A stretch of 64,000 bases of DNA, taken from the NCBI GenBank assembly GCA_014526335.1, contig JACTAT010000010.1, positions 5,326,282-5,390,281 of the forward strand. Reading direction: 5' to 3'. Shown piece by piece: positions 31,401 to 41,380 of the stretch. Below the pieces are notes generated by a model. That model saw only the letters and a list, made by a program, of their open reading frames with translations, searched no databases and was not told the DNA's origin. Position numbers and translations under genes: made by a program. Each line of letters begins with the position of its first letter. Position 1 is the first letter of the stretch. This DNA is from Chrysaora quinquecirrha (taxonomy: Eukaryota > Cnidaria > Scyphozoa > Semaeostomeae > Pelagiidae).

Positions 31401-34400
31401 CCAAGTAAGAAAACGAACTGTTTCTGTCCACACAGAACTAGCCTTTTTGGTTTTGATGTGCAAAGATTCCAACACACTTAAGTAAAACAATGATCTCGCT
31501 CTGCAAATTATTCGAAAACAATCTTCGCTCTAATTTTCTACAAAGTCAGACAGTGTGACCCAATAAATGTTGACCTATGGCTGAATCATTTTGTAGCTAC
31601 ATCTCGAAGATTATTTCCCTTCTTCTTTTTAGGTACACGTTTTGGGACACATTCCACCTGGTTCTAGTGACTGTTTAAAACACTGGAGTTGGAATTACTA
31701 CCAAATAATCAATAGATATTCTCACGTGATTACAGCACAGTTTTCGGACACACCCATCATGACGAATTTGAGATTTTCTATCACAACGATGACTTGAAAA
31801 ACCCGTCAAGGTATCTTTTAGACATTTCTTTGGAGACAGTTTACACTCGTGGTATATTGACTTGTTCCAAAAGCTTCAAAACTGTTTAAATAGCGGTTAA
31901 TATTATTGCTATTTACTTGCTGGTAGCTTGCATGCATGGATTTCACCGTGTAAAGGGTCTGTAAACGCCCGGCCAAACGAGAAATGTTGGATGAACATAC
32001 ACGATCTTACATTGTTGATAGATGAATGCGTAAAATCAAGCAAAGCTTACTGCACATGAAATAAATTAAGCATTAATCTAAATGATTAGGCCTTATATAG
32101 CCATACGAGTTCACTTCACTCTCCCATAATCATGGCTGCAATGTTGGGGAAGATTAAGTGACTATTAAGGTGTACATTACTTGAGTTATCAACTTTAACT
32201 ATTTTTTCTTGCAGCATTGCGTACATTGGACCTAGCGTAACTCCATTCACTAATCTCAACCCCGGTTACAGAATATATGAAGTCGATGGGGACTATGCAA
32301 ACAGCACTGCGGTGAGAACCTATTTATTTTCTGTCGTTAATGTTCTTATTTTTTCTAGAAGTGAACCCTGATTCGTGGATGTCTAGTTCTTTCTTAATGA
32401 GCGCCTATATATAATGAGCCCCCCTTCTCTGAGGCCAACATAGACTGATTACCTGAGTCGTAGTTATCGCTATTGAAATGAATGCTAGGACGCTCAAACT
32501 ACGACTCATATTCGAACGGTTATCTTTCTGGACTTACGTTTTCTGCCTCGTTCTCATATTACCATGGTTACAATGATGTCAACGGTAAGTGGTTGTAATG
32601 GCCTAAATCTACCGGGTATAAAACGCTGTGAAAAACGATGTTTCTGTGTCTTAAAACTTAACTTACTAATTGTTTTGCAGAAAGCTCTTACCAACCCAGC
32701 TTTTTCGATATTCTTTCAAAACTTTTTGCGTGATTTAGTACTAAAACGGCTGCCGAACAGGGCTCGTATGTTTTGCTGTTTTGCTGAGAGGAGGCAATGA
32801 ACCAGCCTCGTTTCAATGGGCGCCAACTTTTTGGTGCGGGCCAGTCCAGAAAAAATGCCGTAATATTATGAGTCCCAGTTTGAGCGACCTCGGTTTGGTA
32901 TTAGTCTCGGTCTGATGAGCGATAACTGGGACTCAAGTAATAAGTCTAAAGCCAACAATTGAATGAGCCCCTCGTTGCTCATAAGGGAGAATACGGTATG
33001 TTATTCTTGTCAAATTTTGGCTCTCAATGCAGGTCTTAGTTCTTGGAGTTACAACTTTCTTTGTCATTTAAGCTTTTTATTACATTTTGTTATGCATATC
33101 ATCATGGTATTTTAAAGAGTTAAATGTTATCAATAAAAGTATTTTTTATTTGATTCTAGGTTGTTCTCGATCATTTGACGTATATCATTGATCTTGATAA
33201 GGCGAATAAAGAAGGAAAGGCTGTTTGGGGACTGGAGTACAGAGCAACAGTAAGTTCTATTTTTGGATTTTGCAGTCAGCGGTAGTTATTTTTACTGAAC
33301 TGAACGCCAACAAAAATAAGATAAAATTTGAGTAAACGTTTAAATACTCAATGCCCTTAGAATTGTACATCATAGGAAACATGAACTCAAAACTAGCTGA
33401 AAATATCTTCCTAAAGTTTGTTCGCGTTGATTTGGAGGAGTGTCTAAAAATGTCAGATGATCTAAAAATGCTGGATGAAATCTTATCTCTTTGAGACATT
33501 ACTAAAGCTAATGGTTGTACTTCTGCTCAAATTATGTGTTTTTCTCCTTAATTTATCCTTAGCTAAACGATCCAATAGCATTTTACTACCCCTTTACGCT
33601 CTGGTTAGAAGATCAAACAATTGTTTGTCAAACTTTTGAATTTTGCAAGTCAAGCAAATGTCTCACTGTTTTGCCACATTACAAAATAAACGTTTTTGCT
33701 TTTATCTGCGAAAATTTTTCACAAAATATTGTTCGTCAAACTTTTTTGTTTGCGTCTTGTGAAAATCTTTTGAACTTTTTCAAAAACATTGCCCAACAAC
33801 TTATGCTTGTCGGCATTGTTTTGCGAAGTGGCCAAATGTTCAAACACTGCTTGATAAGCAAATCTAACATGTTTGATCACTTGGCCATTGTCTCAACAGG
33901 GAAGTTATCTCTTTAAAACGAGGATTTTAATTACCTTGATCTTGGTCAGTTTGAAGAGTAATCTGGATTGATCTACTGAATCTGGTTTAATCTGGATTAA
34001 TCCATTGTTCTATTGAATGTTTCTTTTTCTCATCAGGAAGCTTATAACATGAAATCTTTGCTGCCATCGGATTGGAGTGAGTTTGTCCTAAGAATGAAGA
34101 CAGATGATGCTCTGTTCAAAAAATATTACAGGTTTGTGTATTGCAGTATGTGCTGTAGACGCTTGTTTTAAAGAATCCTTAGCTTTGTTTTCAGCATGAT
34201 TGATGCTTATATCTAGTAAACAACGAACAAGTCTACAAAAAAATTTTGCATTTTCCTATATGGATGATATTACGTCGTGCTAGAGTTGTCGTGTGATGAC
34301 GTCATGTTTTCGAAGAGCATCAAAATCATCGATCATGGTCGATAGAAAGTTCCCAGCTCCATCAAAGATCATTTTACCGCTAATTGCAATACTTTGGCAT

Positions 34401-34849
34401 ATGTATATTGAAAATTCTGTACTGTAGAAATTTAGTATTGTCGATGTCAGTCACTTGCCGACAAATCGGTTGTCATAGAGACAAAGGAGTTATAAAAAAC
34501 CATGAAACGTTTATTTCACGGATCCCATAGGGCAGGAACTCGAACTTGAGGCATACCAGGTGGCTTCTGATTGTACGAGTTTTGACGCAAAAATCATAAT
34601 TTTGGTTGGAGGGACACAATGTGCCATCCCCAGGTGAGATTCAATTCAAGATAATTAATTATATGATTTTCTATCTACAGCCATTTCTACAAGGGTCGTG
34701 CTGGTGCATGCGATGAAGGCTGCAAGAATTATAACTTGTGTAGAGTCAGATGTGGTAGATCGGCAAGTGAAAGTATATTTTGTAAATGGAACAAGGAAAT
34801 CGACTTAAAACTATATCGAATGTTTTCTTTCGGATTGAGAAAGTGCTAA
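24905..34849 (+). CDS. SMPD1: Acid sphingomyelinase (sphingomyelin phosphodiesterase) -like, 12 exons
   Basis: Exons are 24905-25423, 26414-26537, 27073-27176, 27820-27888, 28593-28693, 29594-29704, 30445-30613, 31633-31810, 32215-32311, 33160-33249, 34037-34131 and 34681-34849. Joined length is about 608 residues, close to vertebrate SMPD1. The family hydrolyses sphingomyelin to ceramide and phosphocholine in lysosomes or outside the cell, using two zinc ions. Order: signal peptide (1-22), saposin B domain, then metallophosphatase motifs ISDTHVD (exon 2), [11 protein letters not shown] (exon 4), GNHES (exon 5), [23 protein letters not shown] (exon 7) and GHIPPG plus GHTHHDEF (exon 8). The C-terminal domain is Cys-rich ([11 protein letters not shown]). 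All exon phases agree except exon 8, which is one base short. Intron 4 has a GC donor. Orthology to SMPD1 versus another acid sphingomyelinase paralogue is not settled. Confidence 0.9.
28069..28414. repeat. Hairpin family B element (AAGGAACC subtype)
   Basis: GCTTACACGTTTTAAGGAACACCTTTATAAGGAAC at the left faces AAGGTTCCTTATATAAAAAACTGTGTA at the right. The interior has TTAAGGAACT.. on both sides. It lies in sphingomyelinase intron 4. Confidence 0.65.
28840..29365. repeat. Diverged tandem array, about 29-bp unit (CGTCAGCATGTTCATTTCATACTGTATT)
   Basis: Around 17 imperfect units lie in the intron between exons 5 and 6 of the sphingomyelinase gene. The 172-codon frame starting at 28877 is a by-product of the repeat and has no homology signal. 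Confidence 0.8.
31030..31187. repeat. Hairpin family A fragment
   Basis: The right end TACTGTTGATCGTTTGGCCAGGGCCTTA is intact. Leftwards, AAAGCAAACTCTTTGTCAG and GTTGCCAAATGGTCAAATAT are family-internal motifs. It lies in sphingomyelinase intron 7. Confidence 0.5.
31633..31810 (+). CDS. SMPD1: Acid sphingomyelinase exon 8, with an apparent one-base deletion
   Basis: The acceptor TTTTTAG at 31632 opens [23 protein letters not shown], on the family pattern. At 31741-31744 only four T follow GCACAG where the reading frame needs five. Downstream the second frame reads [13 protein letters not shown]...LKNPS, exactly the metal-binding GHTH motif. The exon is 178 bp, but 179 is needed to join the phase of exon 9 (AG|C). 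As given, the frame is broken before the last zinc ligands. Confidence 0.8.
32440..32512. repeat. Family D foldback element
   Basis: ATAGACTGATTACCTGAGTCGTAGTTATCGC ... AAACTACGACTCATATTC gives inverted CTACGACTCA/TGAGTCGTAG. It is the sister of 11737-11885, with a related piece at 32870-32945 (GTCCCAGTTTGAGCGACC ... ACTGGGACTCAAG). Confidence 0.5.
33600..33893. repeat. Hairpin family A element
   Basis: It runs from GGTTAGAAGATCAAACAATTG to CATGTTTGATCACTTGGCCATTG, with internal GTTTTGCCACATTAC and TTTGCGAAGTGGCCAAATG. It lies in sphingomyelinase intron 10. Confidence 0.6.
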
Positions 34850-35930
34850 ATGCAACAGCAAGTAATTCCTTTATTTTCTCCCTCTGTTTTCGATCTTTTT
34901 TTTTTTTTCTTAATAAGGAAAACAGGGGTCAATATTCTTTCCTGGCATGCCCTATTTTAACCCTTCCTTGTTTGTGTTGTCCCATTTGTTTGTTCCCTAA
35001 GTAGGTGCAAATTTAGATGACTTTTTTTACATCTTTGCGTGTGTGGGGATACTTTCTTTTTCTAAAGAATCCCGTTTTTCATAGGAATCCCATAGTCCTT
35101 GGCGAGTTTAAGCTGTCCCTGGATTTTTAAACTCGATATCATTATCCACGGCCGACAACCCTTTTGATGATATCCGGCCTAGAACCTCAAATTTGCAGTA
35201 GTGCGATAATAGTTTTAGCCACTTGACATAAAAGTGCGTGTACAGTTCTTTAAAAGAAAAATTCCATTTCAGAGTTCTTTAAATTTAATGATATTGTACT
35301 TATGAACTTTGCTCTCGTTCCTCCAAGAAAAAGTTTTGCAGGCTCAAATAATATTGAATATTGACCCCCTTTTCCCTTTTAAATTTGTCGTATATCCTTA
35401 TTTTCTTCAGTTAATAACTCTTTGTAGTAGCCTGTGCCGGATTTAAACTGCGCAGATTTAAACGGTCTTACCAGTCAGTACTGGAAAAAGAATTGAAATT
35501 TGCTGCACGCTGGACGGTCTGTTGCTAATTTTTATCCTTGATCGTTTTCTTATCCTTTCAACCATGTTTTTGAGTGGTTTTGTAATGTATATTAAGAAAA
35601 TCAATAGATATCATTTAAAAAAAGAGATTGGGACAATTCATTATCAGAAACATTATTTCTTTTTAAACAAAGGTTGCCCACAAATTTTGCCCCCCCCCCC
35701 CACATGAACCTCCTTGCAACGCGTACAGTTACAATATTTTAGTTCCATTCGCTTGTTAACTGGCCCATCTATAAATTTCTTGACTGTCAGCATACTCAAG
35801 GTTCCCTTGCGAACGGTCCCTTTCCCCGTTGCCCGTCGGAAACTCCATCTATGCTATAGTCCTTCAAAAATTGCAAGAATCAGAGTGAGGAACCTAGTGT
35901 TACTTCTGTGGAAAAGGCTATTTATCTGCA
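34850..35930. other. Sphingomyelinase 3' flank; no gene seen
   Basis: AT-rich sequence with T(10+) near 34898 and C(11) near 35690. Candidate polyadenylation hexamers are not close to the stop codon. Short frames show no motif. Confidence 0.4.
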
Positions 35931-35934
35931 GTGG

Positions 35935-36331
35935 TACACGCTTTTTTTATAAGGAACCTACCTCAAGGCCTAGTTCTTAAAGTTCCTTATTTTTGGACCT
36001 CTTTTGAGGCAATTGTAGTTCAATAATAGTTCCTTAATTTTAACTGCACACACAGTGGTCTTAACAATAAAAGAGAGACACTTGCGTGTGAGCAAAGCTC
36101 GAGACTACTCAAGGAAGCATTTGATACATGTGTGACGTACAGTTTATGTGATTTTCGACTGCAAATGAATGGAACCGGCTTTCTAATTCTTGGTTATTTG
36201 CAGTGATAAAAGCATTCGACATTGAAAAGTTCCCTAACGATGTTCTCTTGAGTAGTATAAGTTCTTTAAATTTTCGGGCCTCTACATGTAGGTTCCTTAT
36301 AAAGTGGTTCTTTATAAAAAAACGTGTAACT
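35935..36331. repeat. Hairpin family B element (AAGGAACC subtype), about 400 bp
   Basis: The left end TACACGCTTTTTTTATAAGGAACC and the right end GTTCTTTATAAAAAAACGTGTAACTG form inverted termini. Its interior (CTCAAGGCCTAGTTCTTAAAG, GAGCAAAGCTCGAGACTACTC) is the reverse complement of that in 48885-49262, so these two are true sister copies. Confidence 0.8.
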
Positions 36332-36834
36332 GTCTCACCCCTATGATCCTTATTTCTAAACCCCCTTCTTTTTTATCTTTAAACCCCCTCTTCCTATTTC
36401 CAACCTAACTTCGTTCGCGACCCTAGAGTATATTAGCAAATTAACGGCTATATAAGCATAATTAGGCTGCAAAGGCCTTTTGGCCAAGAAATTCGGTACA
36501 TCGATTTTTGCGTGTCTTATTTTTGTCCTCTGTCATTAGATTTCAAGGTTTTAATTTTAATTTTAATTGTTTCTTGTCAATATTGTTGTCTTACTTTGCT
36601 GAAATTGCTTTTAATATATAGAAATTTTATAGTTAAAAATAAATAATAATTCAAAGAAAAGATATGTTGGATTCAAGTCTTATTCTTTCATCTGCAGACT
36701 TTTTGAATTATAGTACCGTCATCAGGGTCACAGAATACAGAATAGAATCCCTAGAACCGTACTTTCGATAGCTTAATTTCAAACTCATTCGATTCTGGAT
36801 GGAGGCGTCACAGTGAAACTAAATTACTAACATA

Positions 36835-37385
36835 CTTAATTAACTATCTAACTAACTAACTAACCAACTAACTAACTAACTAACTAACTAAATAACTAAC
36901 TAACTAACTAACTAAATAACTAACTAACTCATTCACTGACTAACTAACTGAGTTTGACTGACTGACTGACTGACTGACTAGCTCAGTAACAAGCTCACTA
37001 ACTAGCTTATTTACTAACAAACAAACTAACTGACTTACTAACTAACAAAGCAACTTATAAGTAGTACATTATAGTTAACTCGCTAATAAACTCGTGCACT
37101 AACTTACTTCCTAACTAGCTGTCTAACTAGCTAACTAACTAACTAACTAATTAGCTTAAGACTAATTAGCTTACCCACTAAGTAACTTAGCTAACTTACG
37201 AACTAACTACCTAAATAACTAGCTATCTAACTAACTAACTAACAGACAGACTAACTAACTAACTTATTTACGAACTAACAAACTAACTGGCAAACTGACT
37301 TACTAACTAATAAAGTAACTAACAAGTAGTACATCACAGTTTTAATATAAACAGAGTAACTAACGCACTAACTAACTCCCTAACT

Positions 37386-37427
<42 letters not shown>

Positions 37428-37735
37428 GCTAACTAACTAACTAACTAAACTAACTAACTAACTGACAAGCAAACACACTAGCTAGCTAACTAACTAGCTA
37501 ACAACCTAACTAACTAACTAGCTAGCTATCTAACTAACTAACTAGCTAGCTAGCTATCTAACTAATTAACTAACTAACTAACTTACTAACTAACCAACTA
37601 AATAACTAACTAACTAACTTACTTACTAACTAGCTAACTGACAATTAAACACTCTAGCTAGCTAACTAACTAGCTAACAACCTAGCTAACTAGCTAACTG
37701 ACAAACTAACTAACGAAATACCTGAAAAACTAACC
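36835..37735. repeat. (CTAA)n tetranucleotide array, about 900 bp
   Basis: ACTAACTAACTAA runs are interspersed with variants (GCTAGCTA, ACTGACTG, CTTACTAA). A second-order repetition is visible: blocks of similar variant order recur, such as AAACACACTAGCTAGCTAAC near 37467 and AAACACTCTAGCTAGCTAAC near 37646. Confidence 0.9.
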
Positions 37736-39122
37736 AATTGGTTGCCAAGAAACCATTTTACTGGTTGTCTGGTACCAGACAGATCAGCCCATGTGACCAT
37801 GCAGCTGGGATCAAAGGATCTCGAAGTAGAATCAGAAACTTTCTAAATCGCAAACGAATTTTCGCAACGAAATGGAAAAAAGAATATTATTGTGAATGTG
37901 GTAACTAAACAAGGTAAGCCTCTTTCAAGCATCACATTGTATAAAAATATTGATAACGAACTACGAAAATAGATGGAACGACAAAGACAAAGTAGGTTGG
38001 AACCGCTCAAACTATGTAGCTCCCATTTGTATTATTCAAGCCAACCTGATTTTCTCTCCAATTGATTCTTTTAGCTTAAGACGTATATCAAAGTCAGGGG
38101 ATGCTAGGTTGCGATTGCGACCCGGGCCTTCTTGTTATATACTCTAGGGTCTTTAACAAACTGTTTCTGTTGTTTCTTGAGCAAATCTCTTCGATTTCTT
38201 GGGATTTCGAAGAGATTTGGATTGGTTTCGCTCAGTCTGAAAACAGTTGGAAATGACAGAAATTGTTTCTCAATGCAGATAATTGGAAAGAAGTAAAAAT
38301 AAAAAGATAATCAGCTTGTGCACACAAAAATATGGAAGCAAGAAAATATAGAAATGCGAACATTTGTATAAAAGGGAGACGATTTTGCCATCGAAATATC
38401 GCAAATAAGAAAAGAAGTATTAAACATAAACAGTAGCCCTTGCCTTGAATTGATTTTTTACACAGGAGCTCGCTAGAAGCAACTAACAAGACAAATTGCT
38501 ATAGTGAAAAGCAGGCCCCATTTACTGGAAATAGCAACCCTTGAGATTCGCTGCCAGTCTGCGTCTGTATATCATTAGGATTTCAAGCCTCGTACATCGA
38601 GATTAAAAGTTCCATACCCCTTATAACGTTATTACTCCGACATCCCTATGGGAGTCATTTGGCGGGGGGGGGGGCAGGATCCGTCGTTTTGTGAAATTAT
38701 TACTGCTTACTTTGTCGTTCTTTGGTGGGATATCTATAATTACCTGAATTCACTGGTGTTTACCACTCGTTAAAGCCGTTCCGCAGACATTGATGAATCC
38801 GTCAGCTAGACTTACTACACGAGTCATAGTTTTCGCTGCCCTTACCTCAACTCAATTCATTCAAAAATGTAAAATCAAAAAATAGTTGTTGCTGTTGTTA
38901 GTGGCGGTAGCTCAATGAGTCTTCGTTATGAACCGATATAGTGTAAACGGTATAGTGCAGTTCAAGCACATATAACATATATAGCTCTAGTTTCATGCAA
39001 CTTTGCCAGTTAAAACGATTTAGCAACTGAGGACACTTCTCTTTATGAAATTATGTGTTTTACTTTATTTGGATTTTCTCGTTTACAGATAACCCCACGT
39101 AACCTGGAGTCTGGCTACAGAT

Positions 39123-41206
39123 ATGTTGCATTCTCTATGCGTCTGCTTTGTTGGTCTTTGCTTCATAGCATCACTGGTATTCTTGATAATGCAAGGTGGT
39201 GTAGTATAAGATTAGACTTATTACAGATTAGACTTATCACAGGATTAAACGAGTCTCAGTTGCGGCTCATAAAATCTAAACACCAACAACAGCACCGCTT
39301 CGCCACTTAGTCCCTTTTTGAGCAATTTTCTGTGACCAATAATAACCTGAGGTGGTGACTGCGATAACTGGGACTCGTAGTAAAAGTTTAACTATGGGTT
39401 ATCTTAATTAAAGTGTAATAGCAATGGTTTAATCATAAGGCCCTGGCCAAACGATCAAATACCGTTTAAAACATATTCTTTGGCAAGCAAATTACATATG
39501 TTTGACAAAAAATGTTTTGAACTTTTTATCATCCTTACTGACATCAGTTGATTATGGTAATGATCGGTGATGCTTAAAACGATGCCATGGTGGTAATGGT
39601 CAACTAAAAGGACCATGATTATGATAACGCTGATTAGATGATTTTGATTATGGTTACGACGATTTTAATGATGATCATTACTGATCACTATGATAACGAA
39701 ATTGATCAACATGACTGCGATGAGCAAGGGGGTAGATAACTTTAGGAGCCCTGTGAAAAGCACTGGTAAATATTGTATTTCTTTTCAACTACTTTTCAAC
39801 ATTGGAAACACTGTCCGGAAAATCTGTTCTTGTACAGATGATTACTTCTTGGTAGGAAGAATCTAGTCTTGCCATTTGCAGAGGCTGATCTGGTACTAAT
39901 GGCTTGTGTGCGAAGTACTAAGGGTTCGAGCCCAGCCAGGGTAGCGTCACAGCTAGGGTCGAGGTCTCGATTAGTTACCCTACTACTGAGATCCTAGCGA
40001 CTGGCGCTAAAACAACATTTCACCTTCACATTCACCTGTGAGTAGCAGGCCGCACGGTAAAAAGCTAGTCTTCTGAAATTAGTACATCATCATCATGGCC
40101 GGCCTTGATATGATATAGGATAGATCTTTTGTCCTTAAAAATAATTTCCTGGAAAGGTTGTAATCTTATGCCAATTTAGAGAGATAACAATATTTTTTTT
40201 TATTTCAGACCCATCCTCGAATATAACGCCAAAGTCTACTAGACGAATATTTCCAAACAAATCTGTTATTCCAGACATCCAATTCAATACGAAGCCTTGC
40301 TTTAAAAACAAATTATCCGACGTTTTACTGGTGGTCGTGTACAATCATCCTTTTTACGACAGCGCCGACCTGCTGAGGAGTTTCTATGAACCAGTTTTCC
40401 CGAATATATATTTCTGCGGCGAGTACCAAAACGCGTCTTACAGTGTGCATGGGTCTAAAATAAACCGTGGAATTTATGGATACAAATGTCTCAGTGATGC
40501 AATAGAGAAATTCCGTGGCTTTTCAGGGTACCTTTATATTAACGATGACGTCATTGTGAACTATTGGAATCTATTTAAATTCAATTTGAATTTTAGCAAG
40601 ATTGGCGAATCTTCGAATCAATTCGGGAGGACAAATACCCAGCAGCCAGTACCCCAGAATTGGTATTGGTGGGTGTCCCCATACGGCTTCAAAAACTGCA
40701 AAGCGGCAATCAACGAAATAGTTATGCTAGCTAATAGAGAGTCCAGAATTTTAAAAAATATGTTAGAGAATTTTCAGTATAATGGACAGGGTGAAAAATA
40801 CTGCTATAATGGAAGGTCAGATATATTGTATATTCCAGGAAAACTTGCTAGGAATTTCTACGAAATATCGACGATATTTTACAAGCACAGAGTGTTTTTG
40901 GAAATAGCAATACCGACTATATTGAGATTCTTAGGGCATAAGCACGACATTTCAACGCTACATGGAATGTATTTGCCAGGGGATGTTAGAAAAAAGGATC
41001 CACGAGTGACAGACAGTAGATACTTTTGGACAACCTACTTCAGAAAGCCACATTTGTGGTTCATACATCCTTTCAAGCTACATCACTACCAGGACCACAA
41101 CAGAGATTTGAATGTCGAATTATTGAAGAGAATATTAATAAGAAAAACTCACGAGCTTACTAAATGTGTTGAAAATAAAGAGAAATTTGAATTGAGTAAA
41201 TTGTAA
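39123..41206 (+). CDS. Type II membrane protein, glycosyltransferase-like, two exons
   Basis: Exon 1 (39123-39195) encodes MLHSLCVCFVGLCFIASLV and ends ATGCAAG|GTGGTG in phase 1. Exon 2 (40209-41206) begins after TTTCAG in phase 1 and runs to TAA, giving about 356 residues. The N-terminal hydrophobic segment after a very short cytosolic tail is a classic Golgi signal anchor, followed by a Ser/Pro/Lys stem. The catalytic-like part has LLVVVYNHPFYDS, YLYINDDVIVNYWN (an acidic DDV motif as used for metal-nucleotide-sugar binding), WWVSPYGF and HDISTLHGMYLPGD. I do not recognise the exact family. The short ATG exon is inferred from the phase match and the signal anchor; the big exon is firm. The stop is only 175 bp from the next gene's ATG. 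Confidence 0.7.
39439..39515. repeat. Hairpin family A fragment
   Basis: AAGGCCCTGGCCAAACGATCAAATACC is the left terminus, followed by AGCAAATTACATATGTTTGACAAAAAATG. It lies in the intron of the glycosyltransferase-like gene. Confidence 0.55.
39885..40040 (+). repeat. tRNA-derived SINE, plus copy
   Basis: GGTTCGAGCCCAGCCAGGGTAGCGTCACAGC, GGTCGAGGTCTCGATTAGTTACCC, CTACTGAGATCCTAGCGACTGGCGC and a TTCACCTTCACATTCACC tail match 15560 and 53815. The 5' head differs, so the tRNA part is diverged. Confidence 0.7.
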
Positions 41207-41380
41207 ACGTAAACATGTTTATGTTTTGATTCGAGCGAAGAGCTTCTCTGTTTCACGTTCATTTCGAGGCTAAAAGGCCTAGCCCAGTTAGCCCAAATGA
41301 TAACAAGCCTTGACCGGCGTCTGCTAAACAAACGCTCTTTTAACCACGTCCTGAGGCTTGTCTGTTCTCGTAATTGCACG

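Noticed and set aside
36835..37735. Telomeric or CRISPR-like array
   Set aside because: The period is four bases with no spacers, in an animal genome; it is a plain microsatellite.
39053..39310. 85-codon frame starting at 39053
   Set aside because: It is in a different frame from the signal-anchor exon and has no partner downstream.
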